Numbered from the stretch's first letter, positions 17,747 to 26,872 are shown. The stretch: 64,000 nucleotides of DNA from Streptomyces niveus (GCF_002009175.1 NZ_CP018047.1:5704001-5768000); one strand, 5' to 3'. Notes: generated by a model from the sequence alone, not told the origin. Translations and numbers: made by a program.

Positions 17747-18688
17747 TTACGGACGTACGAACTGCGGTCCCATCGGCGGCAGCCGGAAGTTCGGGTCCGG
17801 CGCGGGAGCGGCCGCGGCGGCCGGCTGCGGGTAGCCGTAAGCCGGCGCCCCCTGCGGTGCCGGTGGCGCCACCGGCGGCTGAGGACCCGGCCCCGGAGCG
17901 GGCGCGTGCGGGTAACCGTAAGCGGGCTGCGCGGACGCCGGCTGCGGATACCCGTAGGCCGGCGGGGAGGCGGGCTGCGGAAACCCGTAGCCGGACTGCC
18001 CCTGCGGCTGGGCCGGGAAGGACGGCTGCTGCGCGGGAGGCGAAGGCGGTGCCTGAGGCCCGCCTTGCACCGGCGCCGGACCGCCGGGAAGCTGGGCGGT
18101 CACGCCCTCCGCGCCCGGCGTCCCCCCGGCCCCTTCCGTCTCGTCGACCAGGATGCCGAAGGCCGTCGCCAGCCCGATCAGCCCGGTCGGATACCCCTGC
18201 CCCACAGCCCGGAACTTCCAGCCGCTCCCGCGCCGGTAGAGCTCACCGCAGATGACCGCGGTCTCCTCGCCGGTCTCCGGGCGTACGTCGAAGACCGCCA
18301 GCGGGTCGCCGTCGGCCTGGCCCGCGTCGTACAGCAGGATCCGCAGGTCGTGCACGTACTGGAAACTCGCCCCGTCCGACGACGCCGCGAGGACCACCTG
18401 GTCGACGCTCGGGTCGAGGGCGGCGAGATCCGCCTCGACGGTGTCGGTGAGCCCCTCGGGCACCTGTTTCTTCGGCAGTCGCCTGACCACACCCGACGGA
18501 TGACGCGGCTGGTTGTAGAAGACGAAGTCCTCGTCGGAGCGCACGCGCCCCTCGGGCCCCAGCAGCAACGCTGACGCGTCCACGTCAGGAACCCCCGGCC
18601 CCGGCGTCCAGCGCAGCACGGCCCTTACGGCCATGGCATCGAGGGGAACGTTCGAGCCCTTCACCATCGCGTGCGTCATGCCGGTCAT
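17747..18688 (-). CDS. TerD-domain protein with a Pro/Gln/Tyr-rich tail
   Basis: About 313 residues from ATG 18688, with GGAAGG 4 nt upstream. The N-terminal TerD domain (residues 1-185) shows [48 protein letters not shown] and [20 protein letters not shown]. The remaining 125 residues are low complexity with several [12 protein letters not shown] repeats and many Pro, Gln and Ala. Such tails occur in several actinobacterial TerD proteins and may mediate condensation or partner binding. The tail carries no recognisable enzyme domain. It is the only Ter gene here on the minus strand. Confidence 0.92.
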   Translation of the reverse strand: MTGMTHAMVKGSNVPLDAMAVRAVLRWTPGPGVPDVDASALLLGPEGRVRSDEDFVFYNQPRHPSGVVRRLPKKQVPEGLTDTVEADLAALDPSVDQVVLAASSDGASFQYVHDLRILLYDAGQADGDPLAVFDVRPETGEETAVICGELYRRGSGWKFRAVGQGYPTGLIGLATAFGILVDETEGAGGTPGAEGVTAQLPGGPAPVQGGPQAPPSPPAQQPSFPAQPQGQSGYGFPQPASPPAYGYPQPASAQPAYGYPHAPAPGPGPQPPVAPPAPQGAPAYGYPQPAAAAAPAPDPNFRLPPMGPQFVRP

Positions 18689-18878
18689 CCTGCCTTCCCG
18701 CAGGCCGCGCGGACAACGTGGGGGCATGGTGGATAGCGAGGAGACCGCGGCGAGACAGGGGCGAGAAGTGGACGAGTTACCTGAAATTCATGCACGCGTG
18801 GAACTCTTGACTCCCGTCCATACGTACTATTACCGGCCACATATCAACGCGACGACCGTGGCAGTACGGGGGATGTAA

Positions 18879-20042
18879 ATGCGTCACTTCGGGCACATTC
18901 CGCCCACTGCCCGGCAAGGGTTGTTCCACCAGGAGCCCGGCGAGTTCACCGCCGCCTCTCCTGCCCGCATGCTGTCGGCAGCCCTCGGAGCCACCCTCTA
19001 CAGCCCCGCCACCAGGTCCCGGCTGGCGGACGACGTGGTCAAGCTGGCCGGCCGGGGTGTCGTCTCGATGGTGCTGTGCCTGGAGGACTCCATCGACGAC
19101 TCCGAGGTCTCATGGGCCGAGGAGAACCTCATCGAGCAGTTCACCGACCTCGACCGGCGCGGCGCGGAGGTGCCGCTGCTGTTCGTACGTGTCCGTGAAC
19201 CCGACCAGATACCCGACCTCGTACGCAGGCTCGGCCCCGCCACTCACATGCTGTCCGGATTCGTACTCCCCAAATTCACCGAGGAGCGCGGAGTCCCCTT
19301 CCTCGAAGCGCTGATTTCAGCCGAACATGAGAGCGGGCAGCGGCTCTTCGCCATGCCCGTACTCGAATCGCCCGAACTGCTCCATCTGGAGACCCGGGCC
19401 GACACCCTCACCGGCATCGCCCGCACCGTCGACAAATACCGGGAGCGGGTGCTGGCCCTACGGCTCGGCGTCACGGACTTCTGCTCCGCGTACGGGCTCC
19501 GCCGCTCACCCGATATGACCGCGTACGACGTACGCATCGTCGCCGCCGTCATCGCGGACGTCGTGAACGTCCTCGGCCGCGCCGACGGCACCGGCTTCAC
19601 CATCACCGGCCCCGTGTGGGAGTACTTCCGGCTCCATGAGCGGATGTTCAAACCGCAGCTACGCCGCAGCCCCTTCCTCGAAGGGCGGGCCGAGGAACTG
19701 CGCACCGCGCTCATCGAGCACGACCTCGACGGACTCCTCCGCGAGATCCAGCTCGACCAGACCAACGGGCTCATGGGTAAGACTTGTATTCACCCCTCGC
19801 ACGTCATGCCCGTGCACGCGCTGTCGGTCGTCAGTCACGAGGAGTTCAGCGACGCCAGGGACATCCTGCGGCCGGAGCGGGGCGGGGGAGGCGTACTGCG
19901 TTCCTCGTACACGAACAAGATGAACGAGGTGAAGCCCCACCGCGCCTGGGCAGAACGCACCATGCAGCGTGCCGAGGTCTTCGGCGTCGCCAAGGAGGAC
20001 ATCGGCTTCGTGGAACTGCTGGCCGCCGGGCTGGTGGAGTGA
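18879..20042 (+). CDS. HpcH/HpaI aldolase / citrate lyase-type C-C lyase of the Ter module
   Basis: A 387-residue TIM-barrel lyase, ATG 18879 with GGGGGA 6 nt upstream. Family features are LYSPATRSRLADDVVKLAG at the substrate phosphate end, the acidic metal site CLEDSIDDSEV, FVLPKFTEERG and the late metal/substrate loop TNGLMGKTCIHPSHV. Predicted reaction: cleavage or formation of a C-C bond in a CoA- or phosphate-linked acid. It is coupled by a GTGA overlap to the phosphoribosyltransferase-StiP gene, and this gene set is the biosynthetic arm proposed for Ter systems (Anantharaman, Iyer and Aravind), possibly making a nucleoside-like metabolite. Confidence 0.9.
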   Translation: MRHFGHIPPTARQGLFHQEPGEFTAASPARMLSAALGATLYSPATRSRLADDVVKLAGRGVVSMVLCLEDSIDDSEVSWAEENLIEQFTDLDRRGAEVPLLFVRVREPDQIPDLVRRLGPATHMLSGFVLPKFTEERGVPFLEALISAEHESGQRLFAMPVLESPELLHLETRADTLTGIARTVDKYRERVLALRLGVTDFCSAYGLRRSPDMTAYDVRIVAAVIADVVNVLGRADGTGFTITGPVWEYFRLHERMFKPQLRRSPFLEGRAEELRTALIEHDLDGLLREIQLDQTNGLMGKTCIHPSHVMPVHALSVVSHEEFSDARDILRPERGGGGVLRSSYTNKMNEVKPHRAWAERTMQRAEVFGVAKEDIGFVELLAAGLVE

Positions 20043-22672
20043 ACGACACGGGCAGCGGGAGCGGGACCGAGACCAGAACCGAGAAGGCAGAGGAGAGCAT
20101 CGACGTGGTGTGGTCGGGGTCATGGGTCGCCGAACGGCTGGGCATAGAGCTCGTCGGCGGGGACGAACTGCGCGAGCTGCTGGGCCTGGCCCTGCGCCGC
20201 AACCCCAAGCGTGCCCACCTCCTGGTCTCGAACGTCCTCGGCAAACACGTCCCGCAGCGGCCCTCCGTCGTCCACGGCGCCGGCGTCGCCCTCGGCGAAC
20301 GCGTACGGGACCTGCTCGGTGACGCCGTCGAACAGGCAGTGATCCTCGGTTACGCGGAGACCGCGACCGGACTCGGCCACTCGGTGGCCGACGGTGTCGC
20401 ACGTGCCCCGTACCTGCACTCCACCCGGCGGCCCGTGCCCGGTGTCGCCACGGCGGGCGGCTTCGAGGAGTCCCACTCGCACGCCACGTCGCATCTGCTG
20501 CTGCCCGAGAACCCGGAGCTGCTGGCGGGTGACGGCCCGCTGGTCCTTGTGGACGACGAGTTCTCCACGGGGAACACGGTCCTCAACACCATCCGCGACC
20601 TGCACGCCCGCTATCCGCGGCGCTGGTACGTGATCGTGGCCCTCGTCGACATGCGCACGCCCGCCGACCAGGGCCGGCTCGCGGAATTCGCTCAGGACAT
20701 CGGCGCCCGCGTCGACCTGGTGGCGATGGCCTCGGGCACGGTCACCCTCCCGGAAGGCGTCCTGGCCCGTGGCCAGGCACTGGTTGCGGAGCACGACGCC
20801 GATTCGCTGACGGGCAGGGGCAGGGGCAGGGGCAGGGGCACAGGCACGGGGGTGGGGGCCCCCTCCCCCTCCCCCCAACCCCCACCCCTCCCCACCCCCG
20901 CACCCACCTCCCGTCCCGAGACGGCAGACGGCGACGTCGTGCGTGTGTCGCTCGGCTGGCCCGCAGGGCTGCCCGACGGCGGGCGTCACGGCTTCACGCC
21001 CGCCCACCGTGCGCGTCTGGAGGCCGCCGCGCCCGGCATGGCCGCCGCGATCGCCAAGGAGCTCGGAGACGCCCGACGTGTCCTCGTCCTCGGCTTCGAG
21101 GAGCTGATGTACGCGCCGCTGCGCCTCGCTCTGGAGCTGGAGCGGTCCGTCAGCGACATCGAGGTCCGCTACTCGACCACGACCCGCTCGCCCGTCCTCG
21201 CCGTGGACGACCCCGGCTATGCGATACGCAGCCGTCTCGTCTTCCCCGCCCATGACACCGCCGCCTTCCCGGCCGGCGACGGCACCGGCGACCGATACGC
21301 CTACAACGTCGCCGGCGGCGGCTTCGACGCCGTCGTCACGGTCGTCGACTCCCTGGCGGACTCCCCGGAGCTGCACGCCCCCGGCGGTCTGCTCGCACAA
21401 CTCGCCGCTCATGTCCCGCGTGTCGTGCTCGCGGTCGTCCCCTCCTACCTCCCCGCTCCTTCGCTTGTCACCGACCGGCAGGAACCCTCCATGCTGCCCG
21501 CCCCCCTCCGTGGCCCCGCCTTCTCCTCGTACGCCGCCGACGACGTCGGCTGGCTCCTCCAGGACCTGTCCGATGTGAAACTGGAAGCCCCGACGGAAGA
21601 GCGCGAAGAAGCGATCCAGAGCGGCGGCGCCCACTACGCGGAATCACTGCCCGTCGAGTACCAGCCCAGCTCCCAGTACCAGGAACTCTTCCGGTCCGCC
21701 CTCGGTACCTCCGCCGCCCGCATCGCCCGTGCTGTCGGCACCGTCACCGAGACCGTCCTGGCCGAGCACCCGCAGCGCTACGGCGACCCCACCTCGCGGG
21801 AAGCCACGCAGGCACTGCCGGTCCTGGTCTCACTCGCCCGAGCCGGCACGCCTGTCGGCGTTCTGATGCGCCGCTGGGCCCAACACCGGCACGGCCTCGA
21901 TCTGCCGCACTACGCCATCTCGATCGTGCGCGGCCGTGGCATCGACACCAACGCCATCCGCTGGCTCGCGGCCCACCACAACCCCGCCGACATCGTCTTC
22001 GTCGACGGCTGGACCGGCAAGGGCGCCATCACCCGCGAACTCGCCGACGCACTGAGCGAGTTCGACGACTTCCACCCCGAGATCGCGGTACTCGCCGACC
22101 CCGGCGGCTGCGTACGGACCTACGGCACCCGTGAGGACTTCCTCATCCCTTCCGCCTGCCTCAACTCCACCGTCTCCGGCCTCATCTCCCGCACCGTCCT
22201 GCGCGCCGACCTTGTCGGACCCGACGACTTCCACGGGGCGAAGCACTACCGCGAACTTGCCGACGCCGATGTGTCCGGCTACTTCCTGGACACCGTCGCC
22301 GCCCGATTCGACGACGTCACGGACGCGGTGGACACCGAGGTCAAGGAACTCCTCTCCACCGACCGCGCACCCACCTGGGAAGGCTGGGCCGCCGTCGAGC
22401 GGATCAGCGAGGAGTACGGCATCCACGACGTCAACCTCGTCAAGCCCGGCGTCGGAGAGGCCACCCGCGTCCTCCTGCGCCGCGTCCCCTGGAAGATCCT
22501 CGCCAAACGCGATGCGGGAACCGACCTCGACCATGTCCGACTGCTCGCCGAGCAGCGCGGCGTACCCGTGGAAGAAGTCGACGGACTTCCCTACACCTGC
22601 GTCGGCTTGATCCACCCCCGCTACACCAGAGGCGCCACAGGCGCGGACGGCACGGCGGTGGCCACCTCGTGA
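20039..22672 (+). CDS. Phosphoribosyltransferase-TRSP / StiP fusion protein
   Basis: 877 residues from GTG 20039, overlapping the lyase stop codon (GTGA). The N-terminal part (1-260) is a type I phosphoribosyltransferase with the PRPP loop LVLVDDEFSTGNTVLNTI at about 170. A low-complexity Gly-Arg then Pro-Ser linker (about 260-300) follows, then a TRSP-type region with HGFTPAHRARLEAA. From about residue 500 comes a StiP domain: GGAHYAESLPVEYQPSSQYQELF, VSLARAGTPVGVLMRRW, a second PRPP-loop-like VFVDGWTGKGAIT, RTYGTREDFLIPSACLNSTVSG. In other bacteria these are often separate proteins. The StiP name cysteine protease is doubtful; its fold is PRTase-like. It is coupled to the HAD gene. Confidence 0.88.
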   Translation: MNDTGSGSGTETRTEKAEESIDVVWSGSWVAERLGIELVGGDELRELLGLALRRNPKRAHLLVSNVLGKHVPQRPSVVHGAGVALGERVRDLLGDAVEQAVILGYAETATGLGHSVADGVARAPYLHSTRRPVPGVATAGGFEESHSHATSHLLLPENPELLAGDGPLVLVDDEFSTGNTVLNTIRDLHARYPRRWYVIVALVDMRTPADQGRLAEFAQDIGARVDLVAMASGTVTLPEGVLARGQALVAEHDADSLTGRGRGRGRGTGTGVGAPSPSPQPPPLPTPAPTSRPETADGDVVRVSLGWPAGLPDGGRHGFTPAHRARLEAAAPGMAAAIAKELGDARRVLVLGFEELMYAPLRLALELERSVSDIEVRYSTTTRSPVLAVDDPGYAIRSRLVFPAHDTAAFPAGDGTGDRYAYNVAGGGFDAVVTVVDSLADSPELHAPGGLLAQLAAHVPRVVLAVVPSYLPAPSLVTDRQEPSMLPAPLRGPAFSSYAADDVGWLLQDLSDVKLEAPTEEREEAIQSGGAHYAESLPVEYQPSSQYQELFRSALGTSAARIARAVGTVTETVLAEHPQRYGDPTSREATQALPVLVSLARAGTPVGVLMRRWAQHRHGLDLPHYAISIVRGRGIDTNAIRWLAAHHNPADIVFVDGWTGKGAITRELADALSEFDDFHPEIAVLADPGGCVRTYGTREDFLIPSACLNSTVSGLISRTVLRADLVGPDDFHGAKHYRELADADVSGYFLDTVAARFDDVTDAVDTEVKELLSTDRAPTWEGWAAVERISEEYGIHDVNLVKPGVGEATRVLLRRVPWKILAKRDAGTDLDHVRLLAEQRGVPVEEVDGLPYTCVGLIHPRYTRGATGADGTAVATS
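20814..20840 (+). repeat. In-frame hexanucleotide repeat (CAGGGG-type)
   Basis: At least four GGGCAG/CAGGGG units encode Gly-Arg repeats in the linker of the PRTase-StiP fusion. Because the unit is 6 bp, copy number changes would alter linker length without a frameshift. Confidence 0.7.
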
Positions 22673-23502
22673 ACGCGACCACCCCCTCGGCCGTCCTGGT
22701 CGCCAGCGACCTCGACCGCACGCTCATCTATTCGGCCGCCGCGCTCCAGCTCGCCGTGCCGGACACCAAGGCCCCCCGCCTGCTCTGTGTCGAGCTCTAC
22801 GAGCGCCGCCCCCTGTCCTATATGACGGAGACCGCCGCCGGGCTCCTCGAAGAACTCGCCCACGACGCGGTCTTCGTACCCACCACGACACGCACCCGCG
22901 AGCAGTACTCCCGTATCCATCTGCCGGGCCCCGCCGCTCGGTTCGCGATCTGCGCCAACGGTGGCCATCTGCTTGTCGACGGTGAGTCCGACCCCACCTG
23001 GCACGCCCAGGTGAAGGACCGCCTCGCCGCGAGCTGCGCCCCTCTGAAGGAAGTCAGGGAACACCTTCTCTCCGCGGCCGACCCCGCCTGGCTGCTCAAG
23101 GAGCGGATCGCCGAGGACCTTTTCGCGTATCTCGTGGTCGACCGCGCACGGCTGCCCGAGGGCTGGGTGAAGGAACTCTCCGAGTGGGCCGACGGCCGCG
23201 GCTGGACGGTCTCCCTCCAGGGCCGGAAGATCTACGCCGTACCCCGCCCGCTGACCAAGAGCGCCGCCGTGCGCGAAGTGGCGCGGCGCACCGGTACCGA
23301 AGTGACTCTCGCCGCCGGGGATTCGCTCCTCGACGCCGACCTGCTCCTGGCCGCCGACCGTGGCTGGCGCCCCGGCCACGGTGAACTGGCCGACACCGGT
23401 TGGAGCGCCCCACACGTGGAGACACTGACCGAGACCGGAGTGATCGCCGGGGAGGAGATCCTGCGGCGGATCAGTCTTGCCGCTGCTCCTTCCGGGACTT
23501 GA
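22669..23502 (+). CDS. HAD superfamily phosphatase of the Ter module
   Basis: 277 residues starting at GTG 22669, overlapping the preceding stop codon. HAD motif I is SDLDRTLIY (nucleophile Asp about residue 15). Motif II is in the VFVPTTTRTREQY stretch, motif III is a Lys in LTKSAAVREV, and motif IV is LAAGDSLLDADLLLAAD, close to the Cof/sucrose-phosphatase subtype with a C2 cap between. It likely removes phosphate from the product of the upstream lyase and phosphoribosyltransferase. Its last 32 bp overlap the convergent DedA gene. Confidence 0.9.
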   Translation: MNATTPSAVLVASDLDRTLIYSAAALQLAVPDTKAPRLLCVELYERRPLSYMTETAAGLLEELAHDAVFVPTTTRTREQYSRIHLPGPAARFAICANGGHLLVDGESDPTWHAQVKDRLAASCAPLKEVREHLLSAADPAWLLKERIAEDLFAYLVVDRARLPEGWVKELSEWADGRGWTVSLQGRKIYAVPRPLTKSAAVREVARRTGTEVTLAAGDSLLDADLLLAADRGWRPGHGELADTGWSAPHVETLTETGVIAGEEILRRISLAAAPSGT

Positions 23503-24097
23503 CCACCCGCTTGACCACCCAGGCCAGGAGCACGAGCAGGGCGACACCCAGTACGACCTTCGAATACGTCGAGACATAGCCGCTCACCTCCTTCCAGTTC
23601 TCACCCAGCGCATAGCCGGCCATGATGAACGCGGTGTTCCATATCGCGCTCCCGAGCGTGGTCAGGCAGAGGAAGACGGGCAGCGGCATTCTCTCGACGC
23701 CCGCGGGCACGGAGATCAGACTGCGGAAGACGGGAATCATCCGGCCGAAGAAGACAGCCTTCATGCCGTGCCGGTTGAACCAGTCCTCGGACTTCTCTAT
23801 GTCCTTAGCCTTCACCAGCGGCACTTTGGCGGCGAGAGCGATCATCCGCTCCCGCCCGAGCCACGCACCCAACCCGTACAGGGCGAGCGCGCCCACGACC
23901 GAGCCCGCGGTCGTCCACAGTAGGGCCGCGATCAGATTCATCTTGCCGGTGCTGGCCGCGAAGCCCGCGAGCGGCAGGATCACCTCGCTGGGCAGGGGAG
24001 GGAACAGATTCTCCAGGGCAATGGCTATGCCCGCGCCCGGCGCTCCGAGCGTGTCCATCAACGTGTTGACCCATTGCTCCGGGCTGGTTCCGATCAT
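23471..24097 (-). CDS. DedA family membrane protein
   Basis: 208 residues from ATG 24097. DedA (SNARE-associated/VTT) features are ENLFPPLPSEVILPLAGFAA near the N-terminus with the membrane-re-entrant Glu and Pro, a central WTTAGSVVGALALYGLGAWLG, the basic FFGRMIPVFRSLISVPAGVERM motif with essential Arg residues, and two further membrane helices. DedA proteins flip undecaprenyl phosphate or other lipids and support membrane energetics. A TAGCGT box lies 7 nt before the ATG, suggesting a leaderless message. The 3' end overlaps the HAD gene. Confidence 0.92.
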   Translation of the reverse strand: MIGTSPEQWVNTLMDTLGAPGAGIAIALENLFPPLPSEVILPLAGFAASTGKMNLIAALLWTTAGSVVGALALYGLGAWLGRERMIALAAKVPLVKAKDIEKSEDWFNRHGMKAVFFGRMIPVFRSLISVPAGVERMPLPVFLCLTTLGSAIWNTAFIMAGYALGENWKEVSGYVSTYSKVVLGVALLVLLAWVVKRVVKSRKEQRQD

Positions 24098-24192
24098 GAC
24101 TCCCACGCTAGATGCCTGCTCAGGCAAGCACATTGAGGCGAACCGTACGGATTACTGAGGTTTCCCGCAGTGTGCGGTCACATGCCTCCCGC

Positions 24193-24198
24193 TAGCGT
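24193..24198 (+). promoter_or_regulatory. -10 box of a probable leaderless kinase transcript
   Basis: TAGCGT ends 8 nt before GTG 24207 and no Shine-Dalgarno sequence precedes that start codon. A clear -35 box is not visible. Confidence 0.45.
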
Positions 24199-24206
24199 TG
24201 TCGATC

Positions 24207-25346
24207 GTGAACACAGCGGTGCGTCGAGGGGCGCGACTCGGAACAGGACTCGCCATAGGCGGCTCCACAGCGGTGGTCGAGCTGGCTTTCTCGCTGCTCG
24301 CGGGTACAGCTCTGCTTCTCGTGCGCGCATGGCCGCGCGGGCGCCGCGCGGTCATGCGGCCGGTGACGGCCGGTGCGCGGAGACTGGTCGACCTGGAGCG
24401 ACACCGGCTGCGCACGATGCTGGGCGAGCGAGTGTCCGCCAGCTATGAGCCGACCAAGGCCCTCTGGTATCTCGCGACGCGCTGGGCGCTCGGGTTGTTC
24501 GGCGTGGTCGTGCTGTTGGCCGCGGTGGTCGGCGTCGGCTACGGCACTCTCTTCGTCTACGCCTGGGCGATAACGGATCTCAAGAATCCGGACGAGCTCG
24601 CGCTCGGCACCTTCGGCGGTCTGTTCCTGCTCTTTCTCACCTCGCTGGCATTCTTCGAAATCGCGGCTCTCGAAGGGAAATTGGCCAGGTATTTCCTCGG
24701 CCCCAGCCAACAGGCCGAGTTGGAGCGCCGTATAGAACAGCTCGCGGTCAGCCGGGCGGGTGTCGTGGACCTGGTGCATGACGAGCGCCGTCGTATCGAG
24801 CGGGATCTGCACGACGGAGTGCAGCAGGGGCTTGTGGCTCTCGGGATGCTTCTGGGCCGGGCCCGCCGCAGCAGCGACGCGCGACACGCGGACGAGCTGC
24901 TGAGGCAGGCCCACGAACAGGCCGGTCACGTTCTGAACGAACTGCGTGAGGTGGCCTGGCGCGTCTATCCGACGGTGCTGGACGAGGCGGGCTTCCGAGC
25001 GGCGCTGGAGACGGTCGCCGAACGGTCTTCCGTGCCGGTGAAGCTGCGCTGCCGGCTCGCGAGTGAACCACCGAAAGCGGCCGCGACCGTCGCCTACTTC
25101 GTCGTCTCCGAAAGCGTCACCAACGCGGTCAAGCACTCAGGCGCGACGAGTATCGACGTGAGAGTGGACGAGGACACCCGCACGCTGCGAATACGGGTGA
25201 CGGACGACGGCAAAGGCGGCGCCGACTCCTCGGGAAGCGGTCTGTTCGGGCTCGCCCGTCGTGTCGAGGCCCTAGACGGGATCCTGAGGGTCGACAGTCC
25301 GCCCGGCGGCCCCACCACCATCACCGCGGAGATTCCATGCGAGTAG
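24207..25346 (+). CDS. Sensor histidine kinase (HisKA_3 type)
   Basis: 379 residues from GTG 24207 (VNTAVRRGARLG). There are two or three N-terminal membrane segments (AVVELAFSLLAGTALLLVRA and LFGVVVLLAAVVGVGYGTLF, then LALGTFGGLFLLFLTSLAFF). The phospho-acceptor helix is ERRRIERDLHDGVQQGLVAL with the His at about 196, then the ATPase domain with N-box FVVSESVTNAVKHSG and G-boxes VTDDGKGG and GSGLFGLARRVEALDG. The last 10 bp overlap the response regulator gene, so they are coupled. The signal is unknown. Confidence 0.94.
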   Translation: MNTAVRRGARLGTGLAIGGSTAVVELAFSLLAGTALLLVRAWPRGRRAVMRPVTAGARRLVDLERHRLRTMLGERVSASYEPTKALWYLATRWALGLFGVVVLLAAVVGVGYGTLFVYAWAITDLKNPDELALGTFGGLFLLFLTSLAFFEIAALEGKLARYFLGPSQQAELERRIEQLAVSRAGVVDLVHDERRRIERDLHDGVQQGLVALGMLLGRARRSSDARHADELLRQAHEQAGHVLNELREVAWRVYPTVLDEAGFRAALETVAERSSVPVKLRCRLASEPPKAAATVAYFVVSESVTNAVKHSGATSIDVRVDEDTRTLRIRVTDDGKGGADSSGSGLFGLARRVEALDGILRVDSPPGGPTTITAEIPCE

Positions 25347-25981
25347 TCCTGGCCGAGGATTCCACGTTGCTGAGGGAGGGCCTGGTGCGGCTGCTCGCCG
25401 AGGAAGGGCACGAGGTGGTGGACGCGGTCGCCGACGCGGACACGTTGCTCGCCGTCGTCGCCCATGACCAGCCGGATGTGGTGGTGGCGGACGTGCGGAT
25501 GCCGCCCTCACACACCGACGAGGGGCTGCGGGCCGCGCTGGAGATCCGTAAACGCTGGCCCGCGGTGGGGGTGCTGGTCCTCTCCCAGTATGTGGAGAAG
25601 CGCTACGCGACGGAGTTGCTGACCGGCGATTCGGAAGGCGTCGGCTATCTCCTGAAGGACCGGGTGGTCCAAGTGGACGAGTTCCTCGACGCGTTGGAGC
25701 GGGTGGCGGCGGGCCGGGCGGCATTCGACCCGGAGGTCGTCCGGCAGTTGCTTGCCCGCTCCAACCGTACGGATCCCCTGTCACGGCTCACCGAGCGGGA
25801 GCGGGAAGTGCTTGCCGAGATGGCCCAGGGGCACACCAACACGGCGATTGGGCGGCGACTGCACATCTCGGTGAGTGCCGTCGAGAAGCACTGCAACGCG
25901 ATCTTCGAGAAGCTGGAGATCAGCGGGACGGGTGGCTACAGCCGCCGGGTTCTTGCCGTGCTGCGCTATCTGAACACCTAG
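25337..25981 (+). CDS. LuxR/NarL-type response regulator
   Basis: 214 residues. The receiver domain starts RVVLAEDSTLLREGL; the phospho-acceptor Asp is in DVVVADVRMPPS (about residue 52), and the conserved Lys in LLKDRVVQ. The DNA-binding domain is at 145-205 (LTEREREVLAEMAQGHTNTA, then VSAVEKHCNAIFEKLEI). ATG 25337 lies inside the end of the kinase gene, fixing it as the cognate partner. A hairpin terminator follows immediately. Confidence 0.95.
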   Translation: MRVVLAEDSTLLREGLVRLLAEEGHEVVDAVADADTLLAVVAHDQPDVVVADVRMPPSHTDEGLRAALEIRKRWPAVGVLVLSQYVEKRYATELLTGDSEGVGYLLKDRVVQVDEFLDALERVAAGRAAFDPEVVRQLLARSNRTDPLSRLTEREREVLAEMAQGHTNTAIGRRLHISVSAVEKHCNAIFEKLEISGTGGYSRRVLAVLRYLNT

Positions 25982-25984
25982 CGT

Positions 25985-26001
25985 CCCCCGGCCAACGGGG
26001 G
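25985..26001. terminator. Short GC hairpin between convergent genes
   Basis: CCCCCG (25985-25990) pairs with CGGGGG (25996-26001) around GCCAA, between the response regulator stop codon at 25981 and the minus-strand zinc-ribbon gene ending at 26024. Confidence 0.6.
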
Positions 26002-26023
26002 CCGACCGCTCCGTCGGCTCGTC

Positions 26024-26245
26024 CTAGGAGCAGCAGCCACCACCGCAGCAGCCGCCTCCACCGCCCGCCGAGGGGGCCGGGGCGGGGGAGCCCTTCGCCG
26101 AGCCGCCCACGGCGACGGTGGACAGCAGCTTCACGGTGTCCTGGTGCCCGGCGGGGCAGGTCGCCGAGGCCGACGACTCCGCCATGGGACGGCTGAGTTC
26201 GAAGGTCGTGTCGCAGGGGCGGCAGCGGTACTCGTAGCGAGGCAT
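26024..26245 (-). CDS. FmdB-type zinc ribbon protein
   Basis: 73 residues. MPRYEYRCRPCDTTFELSRPM contains the first Cys-x2-Cys knuckle. The second knuckle is CPAGH, giving a CPxC/CxxH-type site in place of the usual second Cys pair. The C-terminus is a Gly/Cys tract (GGGGGCCGGGCCS) typical of streptomycete FmdB proteins and could bind additional metal. Regulatory or ribosome-associated roles have been suggested for the family; none is proven. Confidence 0.9.
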   Translation of the reverse strand: MPRYEYRCRPCDTTFELSRPMAESSASATCPAGHQDTVKLLSTVAVGGSAKGSPAPAPSAGGGGGCCGGGCCS

Positions 26246-26254
26246 GGGGTCAGG

Positions 26255-26872
26255 CTATCCGGCCGACCGGTGCGCGCCCTGCCGGTGGGAGGTGACAGCA
26301 CGGTGCGCGTGGACCGCACGCTGACCGGCGGCGGTCCGGGTGCGCTGCTCTTCCTCCACCTGGGTCGGGTGACGGGCCCGCCAGTACGGATTGTCGTGCG
26401 GCAGACCGCCGCTGACTCTCCCGTACATGCCGAAGAACATGAGCAACAGGCCCACCACGAAGCTGAACAACACGTTCTGGATGCGGAAGGCGAGGGGGTT
26501 GAACGAACTGTCGAGCAGCGCGAGATTGACGAAGCCGCTCAGGATGAAGAGCACACCGAGGATCATGTTCAGCGTCGACGCGAAGTTCTTGCCGATCAGC
26601 ATGCCGACGAAGAGCAGGGCGCCGACGCAGATGGACAGGACGCTCAGCGCGCCGTTGGTGTTCAGACCGGCGGTGGTGTGGCTGCCGGTGCCGAAGACAC
26701 CGATCTGGTCGATCAGCCCGAGGATGCCGAACACGAGCAGCACCAGACCGATCAGTCCCGCACCGACGCGGTACACCCGGCTCAGACGGTGGTCGACGGG
26801 CAGATGCTCGTCCAGCATGACCCCCTGCCGGTGTCGCCGTGCGGGGTGGGAACGGGTTTCTGAACCGGACAT
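26255..26872 (-). CDS. DUF4383 membrane protein
   Basis: 205 residues, ATG 26872 with GAAGGGGG 7 nt upstream. Four membrane helices span residues 38-150 (VGAGLIGLVLLVFGILGLID, ALSVLSICVGALLFVGMLIG, TLNMILGVLFILSGFVNLAL, IQNVLFSFVVGLLLMFFGMY), with the conserved HTTAGLNTNGALS and NFASTLNMILG. The tail is basic and polar with many His and Arg. It ends 10 bp before the FmdB start, so the two are likely cotranscribed. Function is unknown. Confidence 0.87.
   Translation of the reverse strand: MSGSETRSHPARRHRQGVMLDEHLPVDHRLSRVYRVGAGLIGLVLLVFGILGLIDQIGVFGTGSHTTAGLNTNGALSVLSICVGALLFVGMLIGKNFASTLNMILGVLFILSGFVNLALLDSSFNPLAFRIQNVLFSFVVGLLLMFFGMYGRVSGGLPHDNPYWRARHPTQVEEEQRTRTAAGQRAVHAHRAVTSHRQGAHRSAG

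Noticed and set aside
20814..20840. GGGGCA repeat as a phase-variation switch
   Set aside because: The unit is 6 bp, so changes in copy number keep the reading frame and cannot switch the gene off.
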